Of a stretch of DNA of 64,000 nt, positions 31,707 to 41,000 are shown one piece after another. The stretch is from CAZVFX01 sp964626565 (GTDB lineage: Bacteria; Myxococcota_A; UBA9042; CAIXZC01). The stretch lies in assembly GCA_964626565.1 (NCBI GenBank), contig CAZVFX010000003.1:1-64000 (forward strand). Direction: 5' to 3'. The stretch's first letter is position 1. Every line of letters begins with the position of its first letter. Position numbers and translations under genes: made by a program. The notes under the pieces were generated by a model. The model did no database searches and was not told the DNA's origin. It was given only the letters and a program-made list of their open reading frames with translations.

Positions 31707-34700
31707 GGCGACACCTCCGGGGTAACGGAGAGCAGGAACTGGTTGGCTTCTCCGCCGGAGTTCAAGAACAGCAGGTCGGAGTCAAAATCCCCATCCAGGT
31801 CTGCGGCAAGCACCGCAGTGCTGGGGTCCTGCCGGATGGGCAGAATGGGCGTGTAGTCCAGGAATCTGGCCGCCCCGTCATTGAGGTAAAGACGATTCTG
31901 GAAGAGGTTGTTGGCGATGACGAGGTCAAGGTCACCGTCCAGGTCGAGGTCATTCAGAAGGGCCCATTCACCATCGGCGAAGTCCAGGGGCATGGCCACT
32001 CCGGTGGCATCGAAGAAGTGGGCGTCACCATCGTTAAGGAAGAGCCGGTCCTGGGCTGCCGGGCAAACCGCGATGAAGTCCACATCGCCGTCGCCGTCCA
32101 GGTCACCCGCGGCCAGGTGGCTCACCGGTCCCGGCGGGGTGGGCATCAATCCGGGAGGAGCGTCGGTGAAGGCGCCGAGCGCCTTGGGGTGGAGGCGGAG
32201 GAACGCGCCGTCGGGGGCTGCGGAAGCGGCTGTAAGCAGGTCGAGGTCGCCGTCGCCGTCCAGGTCGGCCAGAACGAGTGCGGACGTGGCCTGTTCAGGT
32301 TGAGGTAGATACTCCTCCGGAGCGCCCTCATAGGTTCCGGGGCTACCCTTGGCGCTCAGGTAGACCCGGTTCCAGCCCGGCTCACCAGGGTCGGCCGAGG
32401 CGTTGGCTGCGATCAGATCGAGGAAGCCATCGCCGTTCAGGTCCCCGGTGGCCAGGGCGGTTACGTGGTCCGCGTCGTCGGGGAGATCGCCCTCTTCCGC
32501 CTGAACGAGGCGCCCTTCCCCGTCGCCCACGAGCAAGGCTAGCGGCTGGCCGGGCCCGGTACCCAGCACCAGGTCCATAGCCCCGTCTCCTTGCAGGTCC
32601 GCAGCCAGGGCGGCGGTGAAGTCGTAGATCACTACCGGCAACATCGAATCCTCGTCTCCGGAAGGTTCGTCGTGAAAATTGCCGTTGCCGTCGTTGCTCA
32701 GGAGGTGCAGAGGGCCAAAGGTCGCGATCGCGAGGTCCAAGTCGCCGTCACCATCGAAGTCTGCCGCGGCTGCGGCCCGGCTGTCGTGCGCTGCCAGGCC
32801 GGGAAATGAATGGGGCGGAACGTCAACATAGCGCAACTCGAGTGGCTGGACCGTGAATCCTCCTTCCAAAACGACGGCGTCACCCTCCCTCACTTCAACA
32901 GTTACGTCCACCACTCCGCCGATCATCGGGGGCGTTACGACAACCAGTTCCCGGTCGTCGACAAACTCGACGGAGGCAGCCGCAAACTCCCCGAAGAACA
33001 CCTTTGACTCCTCTTCCAGTTGCCGTCCCTTGATGGTTACCTCAACCCCTCCTCTGGCAGTTCCGGAGGAAGGCGAGACCGACAGGACCGCCAGCCCCTC
33101 TTCCACTTCGGGCTGGACCGCCAGGTCTTCAGGTGAGGCGGTGGTCGATGCTTCAAAATAGTGGCAGCCGGCAAGAAGAACAACCGTGAGGACTGCCACC
33201 AGCCAGGGTGCGCGCCGGCGAACGGCCAGGAGCGAGGCTACGAGCAACAGCAGACCCCAGCAGGCATGTCCCGGCTGACTGGAGGGCCGCGCATTGCATC
33301 CACCTGCAGAAGGCGGGTCACCGGTAGCAAGCTCTGGAACCGAAGTTTCCGGGTCCGCTTCTGACAACCCTCCGGCAACGTCCAACGCGGGCGTCACCCC
33401 GCCGGTCACTTCGAGGGCGAAATCAAGATAGGTCTTCGGGCACATCATCAAATCTCCTTCCGGATTGAGCAGAGAAAATCGCTCAACCTCGGCGGGCCCC
33501 GGCAGTTCGGGAGCTCGCACTGTGAATTCTAACCTCCCCACGCCACCGGGAGCCACATCTTTTTCCAACCCAGCCGGAACGTTCCACGCTTCCCATTGCC
33601 CGCCGTCGAAGAAAGCAGAGACACCTTCCTCCCCATTCCCTTGCGCGAAGAAGAAAATCTGACCGGCTCCCCAAGTGGCGCTTCCCACATTGAGAAACTC
33701 TGCCCAGACCACGGCCTGTTCCCCTGGAGTCATGAGGGGCGGGAGGGAGTAATCGAGCAGGCGGGCCGCGTATTTCGGCGGCGGATTGCCCATAGTCTGC
33801 GGCGAGCCTTCGTCCGCTGCCCCGTCGCAATCGTTATCAAGGTCATCGCACACTTCGTCGGAGGGGTCGAGGAGGCGAACGCAGTCCAGCCAGCCGGCGA
33901 GGCAGCGCATACGCCCTTCTGCGCACACGCCCAATTCTCCAGTGGCGCAAACCTGGTTGCCGCCTTCCGGGTCGGGACCGTCGCACGCACTCCAGCCGCT
34001 CCACTTGCAGTTGCCCCCGCAAGAGCGGTTCTGTTCTCCGCAGTCCCCGCACTCCTGAGTCTGGCCACTGCCCGGAGCACAGGGGCCCTGGCCCTGGCAT
34101 CCACCCCAGCCGCCCCACTGACAGTTGGACTTGCAACTTCGCGAGTGGGTGCCGCAGTTGCCGCAGCCGCCGCTCTGGGTCTGTCCCGGGGAGCACGGCC
34201 CCTGGCCCGAACACCCACTCCACCCGCCCCATTGGCCGCTGGAGTTGCAGGTGCGCTTCTTGGTGCCACACTTTCCGCACCCCTGGGTCTGCTGCTGGCC
34301 GGGAGAACATCCGCTGCAGCTCGTATGGTCAACTGCCTTCAGGTAGGGAAACGGGTTGATTCCGCAGGTGTAGCAGCCGTCGGGATAGATTGAAAAGTGA
34401 AGGTGGGGTGCGGTACCGACCGCGCTGCCGGTATTGCCGTTGGTACCGATGACGGTGCCCGCGGACACCGTATTGCCGACCCAGGAGACGCCGGCGATGG
34501 TATCGAGATGGGCGTAGTAGTAGTACCAGCCACAGCCGTCGACAATGGTGACCCGGTTCCCGCCGACGCTGGTGTAGCCCGATTTGACGATCTTGCCGCC
34601 CCTCCCCGCCACCACGGGCGCGCCTTTGGGAGCAAAGATGTCGTTGCCGTAGTGGTCGCCGCCAATCCAGTCGCTGTTACAAGGGGCGTTCCCGGGATGA

Positions 34701-36598
34701 GGCGGGCAGGTAAACGTGAGTGCGTTGGAGTCCCAGCCGCCGTTGTGGGGACCTTTCACCGGGTATTGGTCCAACCCGGGGTTGCAGGACACAGGCTGGG
34801 ACAGGGTGGCGAGATCCAGGTCCACGGGGTCGAAGGAGGAGCGGGGAGCTTCTTCCACGCATCCCTGCCCCAGAACCAGCAACAGCGGCAGCAGAGTCAG
34901 GATGGCCCTGCGCCGCCAGAACACAAGCAAGACAGCCAGGAGTAGCAGAACACAAGGAAAAGCAGCCGCGCTCGAACCACCAACAGCACACCCGGTCTCC
35001 GCCCCCCGGGCTTCATCGGAAGCGCCTGGTGTCGGCTGCGGCGCTCCATCGGCAGTTTCGCCGCCGCCGGCGTCCAGCGGGACAACCGTTCCCCCGAGCA
35101 CGGGAATCGCAAAGTGAAGCTCCGGCTCCGGGCACCGCATTTCGCTGCCGCCCATGCCGAGCAACACCATTCGCTCATCGACAGGCGGGCCGATCTCTTC
35201 AAGGCCACTGACCGCGAACTCAAACCTCCCCGTCCCTCCCGGTGGAACTGACTGCTGAAGTACTGCGGGGATATCCCACGCGGGCCACTGCCCGGGGGCG
35301 AAGTAGGCACTTGTTCCTCCTCCCCCCGCACCTTCAATCTTCAGCCAGACCGAGGCCGAGTCCCAGGTGGCTGTGCCGACGTTCGTGAACTCCACCCACA
35401 CACCGGTCTGCTCGCCGGGCCCCAGAATGGCGGGGAGGGAGTAATCCATAACGCGGGCAGCGTAAGCCGGGGGCGGTTCGCCGAGAAGCTGCGGATTTCC
35501 CTCGTCCACCGACCCATCGCAGTCGTTGTCCAGATCGTCACACAACTCATCGTACGGGTCGATGAGGCGAACGCAAGTGAGCCAGCCGGAAAGACAGCGC
35601 ACGCGTCCTTCGGCGCAAACGCCGAATTCGCCCGTATCGCACGACTGACTGCCTCCTTCCGGGTCGGGGCCCTCGCAGCCGCTCCAGTTGCCCCACTCGC
35701 AGTTGCCCCCGCAACTGCGGGAATGGTCTCCACAATCGCCGCACTTCTCGGTCTGTCCCTGCCCGGGAGCGCACGGTCCCTGCCCTTGGCAGCCGCCCCA
35801 GCCGCCCCACTGGCAGTTCGACTTACAACTGCGGGATTTACTGCCGCAGTTGCCACATCCCGTGCTCTGGGTCTGGCCGGGCGAGCAAGGGCCTTGCCCC
35901 CCGCATCCGCCCCAACCGCCCCACTGGCAGTTGGACTTACAGGTGCGCGTGTGAGTGCCGCAGTTCCCGCAGCCTCCACTCTGGGTCTGTCCCGGCGAGC
36001 AGGTTCCCTGGCCCGAACACCCGCCCCAGCCGCCCCACTGACCGCTGGAATTACAGGTGCGCGTCTTGGTCCCACACTTGCCGCAGCCAGCGGTCTGCTG
36101 CTGGCCGGGGGAGCAGGCGCTCCCACACGGGCAGGTGGCGCAAATTCCCTGCGGAGTATTGGCGGAGACGGGCCGAACGTCGACCATGAAACACTCGCTC
36201 CAGCCGCACCCACCGCCAAGGTAGTCACGCACCAGGGGCGAGGCATCGATGATGTCGCCGTTGCCGCCGCAAACGTTGGCCGCGTTGTCTTCCACCCAGC
36301 TCGCAGGCCCGTTGTCCGCGACCTGGACCACGCAGCACTTGTTGCCCCGCCGAATCTCGAGCTTGGCCCCACAGCCGAAGATCTGCTGTCCTGTGGAGTA
36401 CCACCAGGTTCCGTCGATACAGTTGGCGCAGCACGCAGTGGACCCGCCGCACGCCGTAGGGTCGTAATGCGGCGGCGCACATCCACCGTAACAGGTAAGG
36501 ATATGCGGCCACGGCGGGGCTCCGCTGTGTCCTTTGTGCCAGCAGCCGGTGGCTGCCAGTCCTACTGCCAGCAGGAGGATGGGGTACTGTCTGATCAT
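31703..36598 (-). CDS. 1631-residue exported fusion: RlpA-like, M23 and FG-GAP modules with internal sorting tails and lipoboxes
   Basis: One open frame of three modules. Module 1 (1-564): lipobox ATGC (C19), double-psi barrel resembling RlpA (VVQVADNGP, IIDASPLVRDYL), four CxPGQxQxxxCGxCG...WGGW TSP1-like repeats, MopE motif, NBR1-type Ig domain (VWVEFTNVGTATW), then GC plus hydrophobic helix plus RRR (562-564), a MYXO-CTERM-like tail. Module 2 (565-1129): the next residues are a hydrophobic signal with lipobox LGQGC (C580), an M23 peptidase (DHYGNDI, HLHFSIY), three TSP1-like repeats, MopE, NBR1-like Ig and a second MYXO-CTERM-like tail (RRR 1127-1129). Module 3 (1130-1631): lipobox LLAGC (C1145), TIG and FG-GAP repeats. 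No ATG occurs at either junction. Confidence 0.85.
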   Translation of the reverse strand: MIRQYPILLLAVGLAATGCWHKGHSGAPPWPHILTCYGGCAPPHYDPTACGGSTACCANCIDGTWWYSTGQQIFGCGAKLEIRRGNKCCVVQVADNGPASWVEDNAANVCGGNGDIIDASPLVRDYLGGGCGWSECFMVDVRPVSANTPQGICATCPCGSACSPGQQQTAGCGKCGTKTRTCNSSGQWGGWGGCSGQGTCSPGQTQSGGCGNCGTHTRTCKSNCQWGGWGGCGGQGPCSPGQTQSTGCGNCGSKSRSCKSNCQWGGWGGCQGQGPCAPGQGQTEKCGDCGDHSRSCGGNCEWGNWSGCEGPDPEGGSQSCDTGEFGVCAEGRVRCLSGWLTCVRLIDPYDELCDDLDNDCDGSVDEGNPQLLGEPPPAYAARVMDYSLPAILGPGEQTGVWVEFTNVGTATWDSASVWLKIEGAGGGGTSAYFAPGQWPAWDIPAVLQQSVPPGGTGRFEFAVSGLEEIGPPVDERMVLLGMGGSEMRCPEPELHFAIPVLGGTVVPLDAGGGETADGAPQPTPGASDEARGAETGCAVGGSSAAAFPCVLLLLAVLLVFWRRRAILTLLPLLLVLGQGCVEEAPRSSFDPVDLDLATLSQPVSCNPGLDQYPVKGPHNGGWDSNALTFTCPPHPGNAPCNSDWIGGDHYGNDIFAPKGAPVVAGRGGKIVKSGYTSVGGNRVTIVDGCGWYYYYAHLDTIAGVSWVGNTVSAGTVIGTNGNTGSAVGTAPHLHFSIYPDGCYTCGINPFPYLKAVDHTSCSGCSPGQQQTQGCGKCGTKKRTCNSSGQWGGWSGCSGQGPCSPGQTQSGGCGNCGTHSRSCKSNCQWGGWGGCQGQGPCAPGSGQTQECGDCGEQNRSCGGNCKWSGWSACDGPDPEGGNQVCATGELGVCAEGRMRCLAGWLDCVRLLDPSDEVCDDLDNDCDGAADEGSPQTMGNPPPKYAARLLDYSLPPLMTPGEQAVVWAEFLNVGSATWGAGQIFFFAQGNGEEGVSAFFDGGQWEAWNVPAGLEKDVAPGGVGRLEFTVRAPELPGPAEVERFSLLNPEGDLMMCPKTYLDFALEVTGGVTPALDVAGGLSEADPETSVPELATGDPPSAGGCNARPSSQPGHACWGLLLLVASLLAVRRRAPWLVAVLTVVLLAGCHYFEASTTASPEDLAVQPEVEEGLAVLSVSPSSGTARGGVEVTIKGRQLEEESKVFFGEFAAASVEFVDDRELVVVTPPMIGGVVDVTVEVREGDAVVLEGGFTVQPLELRYVDVPPHSFPGLAAHDSRAAAAADFDGDGDLDLAIATFGPLHLLSNDGNGNFHDEPSGDEDSMLPVVIYDFTAALAADLQGDGAMDLVLGTGPGQPLALLVGDGEGRLVQAEEGDLPDDADHVTALATGDLNGDGFLDLIAANASADPGEPGWNRVYLSAKGSPGTYEGAPEEYLPQPEQATSALVLADLDGDGDLDLLTAASAAPDGAFLRLHPKALGAFTDAPPGLMPTPPGPVSHLAAGDLDGDGDVDFIAVCPAAQDRLFLNDGDAHFFDATGVAMPLDFADGEWALLNDLDLDGDLDLVIANNLFQNRLYLNDGAARFLDYTPILPIRQDPSTAVLAADLDGDFDSDLLFLNSGGEANQFLLSVTPEVSP

Positions 36599-36672
36599 GA
36601 CAACAGGATAGCATTAAGGCCTGCATAACTGAATAGTGCTGCGCAGGCGCGGCTCTTGCTCCCTGCGAGCGC

Positions 36673-36707
36673 AAATTGAACATTGAAAATTGACAATTGA
36701 TAATTGC
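36673..36707. repeat. 7-bp period array NAATTGN upstream of thiolase
   Basis: Five consecutive heptamers AAATTGA, ACATTGA, AAATTGA, CAATTGA, TAATTGC. The array supplies the -35 region of the candidate thiolase promoter. The reverse complement of the same heptamer type occurs at 60621-60655. Confidence 0.85.
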
Positions 36708-36726
36708 CGTTCCCCCGCGGTAGGAT
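36697..36726 (+). promoter_or_regulatory. candidate thiolase promoter
   Basis: TTGATA (36697-36702), 18-bp spacer, TAGGAT (36721-36726), followed by a short leader with GGAGG and the ATG at 36758. The -10 is identical to those of the two candidates at 15973 and 16035. Confidence 0.4.
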
Positions 36727-36757
36727 GTCGGTCAATGACATCGAACGGAGGATTGCC

Positions 36758-37939
36758 ATGCAGGGAGTTTACATTCTGGCGCCGGTTAGAACGGCGATTG
36801 GGACTTTCGGTGGGATGTTCAAGAATACTCTGGCCAACGAACTGGCGATTAGTGTGGTGAAAGAGACCATCGCCCGGGCCGGGATCGACCCCGGGGAATT
36901 GGACGATGTGATCTTCGGTAACTGCTTTATGCGTACCGACGAGGCCAACATCGCCCGGGTCACTTCGCTAAAGGCGGGGATTCCGCACACGGTGCCGGCG
37001 TGTACCGTGCAGCGGCAGTGCAGTTCGAGTATGCAGGCCACCGTGTTTGCCGCGCAGAAGATCTGGTCCGGGGACGCGGACATGGTGCTGGTGGCAGGGG
37101 TCGAATCCATGAGCACCGCGCCCTACGTGCTGAAAGACGCCCGGTGGGGAAAACGCCTCATGCACGGCCAGATGACCGACAGCATCTGGGAAGGTCTAAC
37201 GTGCCCGAATACGGGAATCATCATGGGCGTGACGGCTGAAAATCTGGCGGAGAAATACGAGATCACCCGGGAGGAGCAGGACCAGGTGGCGTTCGAAAGC
37301 CACGCCAAGGCGACCGCGGCCATACAGGCGGGACGATTCAAGGACGAAATCGTGCCGGTGGAGTTGGCGGGAAGAAGGGGGAAAGTCACGGTGTGCGACA
37401 CCGACGAGCACGTCCGCCCCGACATCACTCTGGAAGGGCTGGGCAAGCTGCGGCCCACGTTCAAGAAGGACGGCGGCACCGTGACCGCGGGTAACTCATC
37501 GGGAATCAACGACGGCGCAAGTGCGGCTATCGTGATCTCGGAGAAGAAGCTCAACGAACTGGGTCTTACTCCCGACGCCCGGATCGTCTCCCATGCGGTG
37601 GCTGCGGTGGAGCCGGAACTCATGGGCTACGGCCCGGTACCGGCTACGAAGAAGGCTTTGGAGAAGGCCGACATGACCCTCGACCAGATGGAAGTGATCG
37701 AGGTAAACGAGGCGTTTGCAGCCCAGTACCTGGCGTGCGAAAAACTGCTGGAACTGAACCGTGAAGTGGTCAACGTCAACGGCTCGGGAATCTCGCTGGG
37801 TCACCCGGTAGGTGCAACCGGACTGCGGATCATGGTGTCCCTTATCCACGAGATGAAGAAACGGGATTCGAAATATGGCCTCGCCACGTTGTGCGTTGGT
37901 GGGGGAATGGGGAAGACGGTTATTCTGGAGCGGGGATAG
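36758..37939 (+). CDS. acetyl-CoA C-acetyltransferase (thiolase)
   Basis: A protein of 393 residues from the ATG at 36758; GGAGG six bases upstream decides this start over in-frame ATGs at 36704 and 36725. Thiolase fold with nucleophilic C88 in QRQCSSS, NEAFAAQ, the GHPVGATG loop and the second active-site Cys in CVGGGMG near the C-terminus. These are all the canonical catalytic elements for condensing two acetyl-CoA or cleaving 3-ketoacyl-CoA. Length is normal. It stands alone without other beta-oxidation or PHB genes, so biosynthetic versus degradative use is unresolved. Confidence 0.92.
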   Translation: MQGVYILAPVRTAIGTFGGMFKNTLANELAISVVKETIARAGIDPGELDDVIFGNCFMRTDEANIARVTSLKAGIPHTVPACTVQRQCSSSMQATVFAAQKIWSGDADMVLVAGVESMSTAPYVLKDARWGKRLMHGQMTDSIWEGLTCPNTGIIMGVTAENLAEKYEITREEQDQVAFESHAKATAAIQAGRFKDEIVPVELAGRRGKVTVCDTDEHVRPDITLEGLGKLRPTFKKDGGTVTAGNSSGINDGASAAIVISEKKLNELGLTPDARIVSHAVAAVEPELMGYGPVPATKKALEKADMTLDQMEVIEVNEAFAAQYLACEKLLELNREVVNVNGSGISLGHPVGATGLRIMVSLIHEMKKRDSKYGLATLCVGGGMGKTVILERG

Positions 37940-37959
37940 AGCCCGCTCCACAATGGCTG

Positions 37960-37987
37960 TGAGCTGTGAGCTTTGAGCGGTGAGCTT
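37960..37987. repeat. 7-bp period array TGAGCNN
   Basis: Four heptamers TGAGCTG, TGAGCTT, TGAGCGG, TGAGCTT between thiolase and the TPR gene. The same motif recurs at 52682-52695, and as its complement near 52745-52765. Confidence 0.8.
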
Positions 37988-38026
37988 AGAGGCAGACAAC
38001 TACGGGTGGCTGGAGGAGTTGTGTTG

Positions 38027-41000
38027 ATGTTGCGTTGTGTGATGGCGGCAGTGCTGGTCTTGTCGTTTACGGGGCTGGCGCGGGCTGAGCTTAATCCGAA
38101 TATAGACCCGGCGGCGTTTGAACAGTTTCAGGAAGGGCTGAAGAGGTTCAACAAGGGTGAGACGGCTTCGGCGATGGGGTACTTCCGCAAGGCTCTGAAA
38201 CTGAGTCCCGCGTTCCTCGAAGCCAACTACTACATGGGGGCTTCGTACGAGCGGCAGGGGAAATGCGAGGCTGCGGAGCCGTACCTGGAGAAAGTGGTCA
38301 CTCTTGACGGCACCTTTGTGTCGGGGTTGTTTCTGGCGGCGAAATGCGCCTACGACCTGGGTAACACCAGCCGGTCGGAATCCCTGTTGAAACAGGCGTT
38401 GCAGCAGCAGGAGGACAACGCCAAGGTGCTGTTCCTGCTGGGCAAAATTGCCGGCGAGAAGGGGAAGAAGAAGGAGGAGGTGGATTACTACCGGCGGTCG
38501 GTGCGTGAGGACCCGGAGTTTTTCGAAGCATACTTCAACCTGGGACTTGCGTTGCTGGAACAGAAGAAGACCGACGAAGCTGCCGATGTGTTGCAACAGG
38601 CGGCCAAAGTCTCCCGCGGACGCACCGATGTATTGGAGCAACTCGCCCAGGCTCTGGCCGACGCGGGCCGCGTGGACCAGGCGGTGTACGTGTACAAACA
38701 GTTGGTCAAGGCCAACCCCGACGACGTGTCGGTGCTGTTCAACGTCGGCTCATTGATGTTGGAAGCCGAGGCGCCGGACGAGGCGTTGCCGTATTTGGAG
38801 AAGGCCGCAGGACTGGCTCCGGACCGGGTGGACGTACTGTTCAATCTGGGTGCGGCCTACCAGTTGCTCGGCGAAGATGACAAAGCGAAAGATGCGTTCG
38901 AAAGGGCCCACTCCATCAGTCCCGACGATGCGGAAACGGTGTACCAGTTGGGGCAGGCGTACGGAAAGAAGGGGGAGAGGGAGGAGGAGGTCCGGATGTA
39001 CCGGAAGGCCTTGCAACTGGAGCCGGGCCATTCGGACGCCATGTACGGCCTGGCTTTCTCCCTGCAGATGACGGGGAAGAACGAGGAAGCCCGGGAGCTT
39101 CTGGAGAAGGTGGCCGAGACCCATCCCGACGACGCGGACGTCCAACTCGCCCTGGGTCTCGTCTACGAAAAACGGGGGCAACCCGACCGGGCGGAAGAGC
39201 ACCTGGAGCGGGCGCTGAAAATCGACCCGAAGCTTACTGCTGCACGTTACGCGATGGGGCTTGTCTACCACCGCCAGGGAAAGTCGGAAAAGGCGCGTCA
39301 GCACTACGAAAAGGTGATCGCATCCAACCCTTCCGACCCTCGGGCCCGATACGGCCTGGCTCTGGTGCAGCACGAAAGTAAACAGTATGACGATGCGTAC
39401 TCCAATTACCAGCGAGCCACCGAAATCGACCCGGACATGAGTGACGCTTACCTGGGGATGGGGCAGATCCACCAGACCAAGGGAAATCTGATCAAGGCGA
39501 TCCAGCTCTATGAAGAGGCTCTTCAGGCCTCCCCCGACGATTTCAACACGCTCTACTCTATCGGAAGTGCTTGTCTGGCGAGGGGGGATCGGGGCGGAGC
39601 TGAGGTGTACCTGGGGCGCGCGGGGAAACTGCAGCCGGAGAACAGCGCTATCCAGTACCAACTCGGAGTCCTGGCGGCACGAAATCGGGACTTTGCGCTG
39701 GCGGAGTCAAAATTCAGGAAGGTGGTTCAAAAAGAACCGGACAACATCAACGTTTACTACGACCTGGCCTTGTCGTTGAGCCTGCAGGACAAGTGTGAGG
39801 AGGCGCTGGAGTATTTTGAACCTTTCCTCAACGCCTCGCCCACCATCGAAGCGCAGAACGATTACTCCATTTGTCTCGAAAAGCTGGGGCGCAAGGAGGA
39901 GGCCGCCGAGGTGTTGGAGCAGGTGGTTCTGGAGGGCGGCGATGGGCGCACCCTGGTGCGGCTGGGGTCCATCTACGTGGATTTGAAGCAGTGGGGCAAG
40001 GCGGAGCCGCACTTGAGGCAGGCCGCGTCCCTCATGCCCGAGGAGTTGGGGGCCCAATACCTGTACGGACTCACCTTGGTGAACCTGAAACGGTTCGAGG
40101 ATGCGCTCCGGCCGCTGGAGAACGCCCGGCGCATCGATCCGGACTATCAGGATACGAGGCGGTTGCTGGCCGCGGCCTATCACGAGACGGGAAGGGAGGA
40201 GAAGGCCACTGCTGAGCTTGAACAGGTGGCCGGTGGAGCGGCGGGGGGAGAGATCTCTGAGCGAATGGAGTTGGCCCGCCGGTATCTTGACCAGGGGAAA
40301 TTTGAGGAGGCGGAGCGGCAATTAATACTCGTTTTGGATGAGCAACCGGACAACGCAAACGCGCTGCTGGCCCTGGCTACCATCCTGCAGAACGACGGCA
40401 GGGACAAAGAGTCGGCGAAATACTTGCGCAAACTGGTGAAGGTGGACCGCAACAACTGGCGGGCCGCGCTCAAACTGAGCCTCATCGAGGCGAGGGCCGG
40501 GAATCTGAAAGAGGCCGACAAGTTGCTCTCCCGCGCGTCCACCGCAGCCCCGAACGAGGTGTTGGTTTGGAAGAACCTCGCAGTGGTGCGACTGAAACAG
40601 GAGAGCTGGAAAGGGGCGGCAAAAGCGCTGGAGCGAGCGTTGAAACTGGACCCCCAGGATCCGGAACTGGCCCGCATGATGGCCCACGCTCAAAAGAAGC
40701 TGGGGAACAATGCGGCGGCAGAAAAGGCGCTGGAAGGGGCTGCTTCCGCTGACCCCAAAGACCCCTCGTCGCTGGTAAAGCTGGCGGAGTTGTGCTTCGA
40801 AAAGAAGGACTATCTGTGTGCAGTGAAGAAGGCTCACAAGGCGCTGAAACTGAAGCCCGGACATGCCCGGGCGCTGAAGATCAAGGCGTTCGCATATCGG
40901 GCGGCGGGGGCAAATGATCAAGCGCTCCCCGTGCTGAACGAACTGTTGGGTAAGACACCGTCGGACGTTTCCGTGCTGCTGACCAAGGCTGACATCCTGG

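Noticed and set aside
31703..36598. Splitting the 1631-residue frame into three separate genes
   Set aside because: No stop codon, ATG or Shine-Dalgarno sequence was found at either junction, only weak GTG/TTG possibilities. I therefore annotate one CDS and discuss internal initiation as an alternative.
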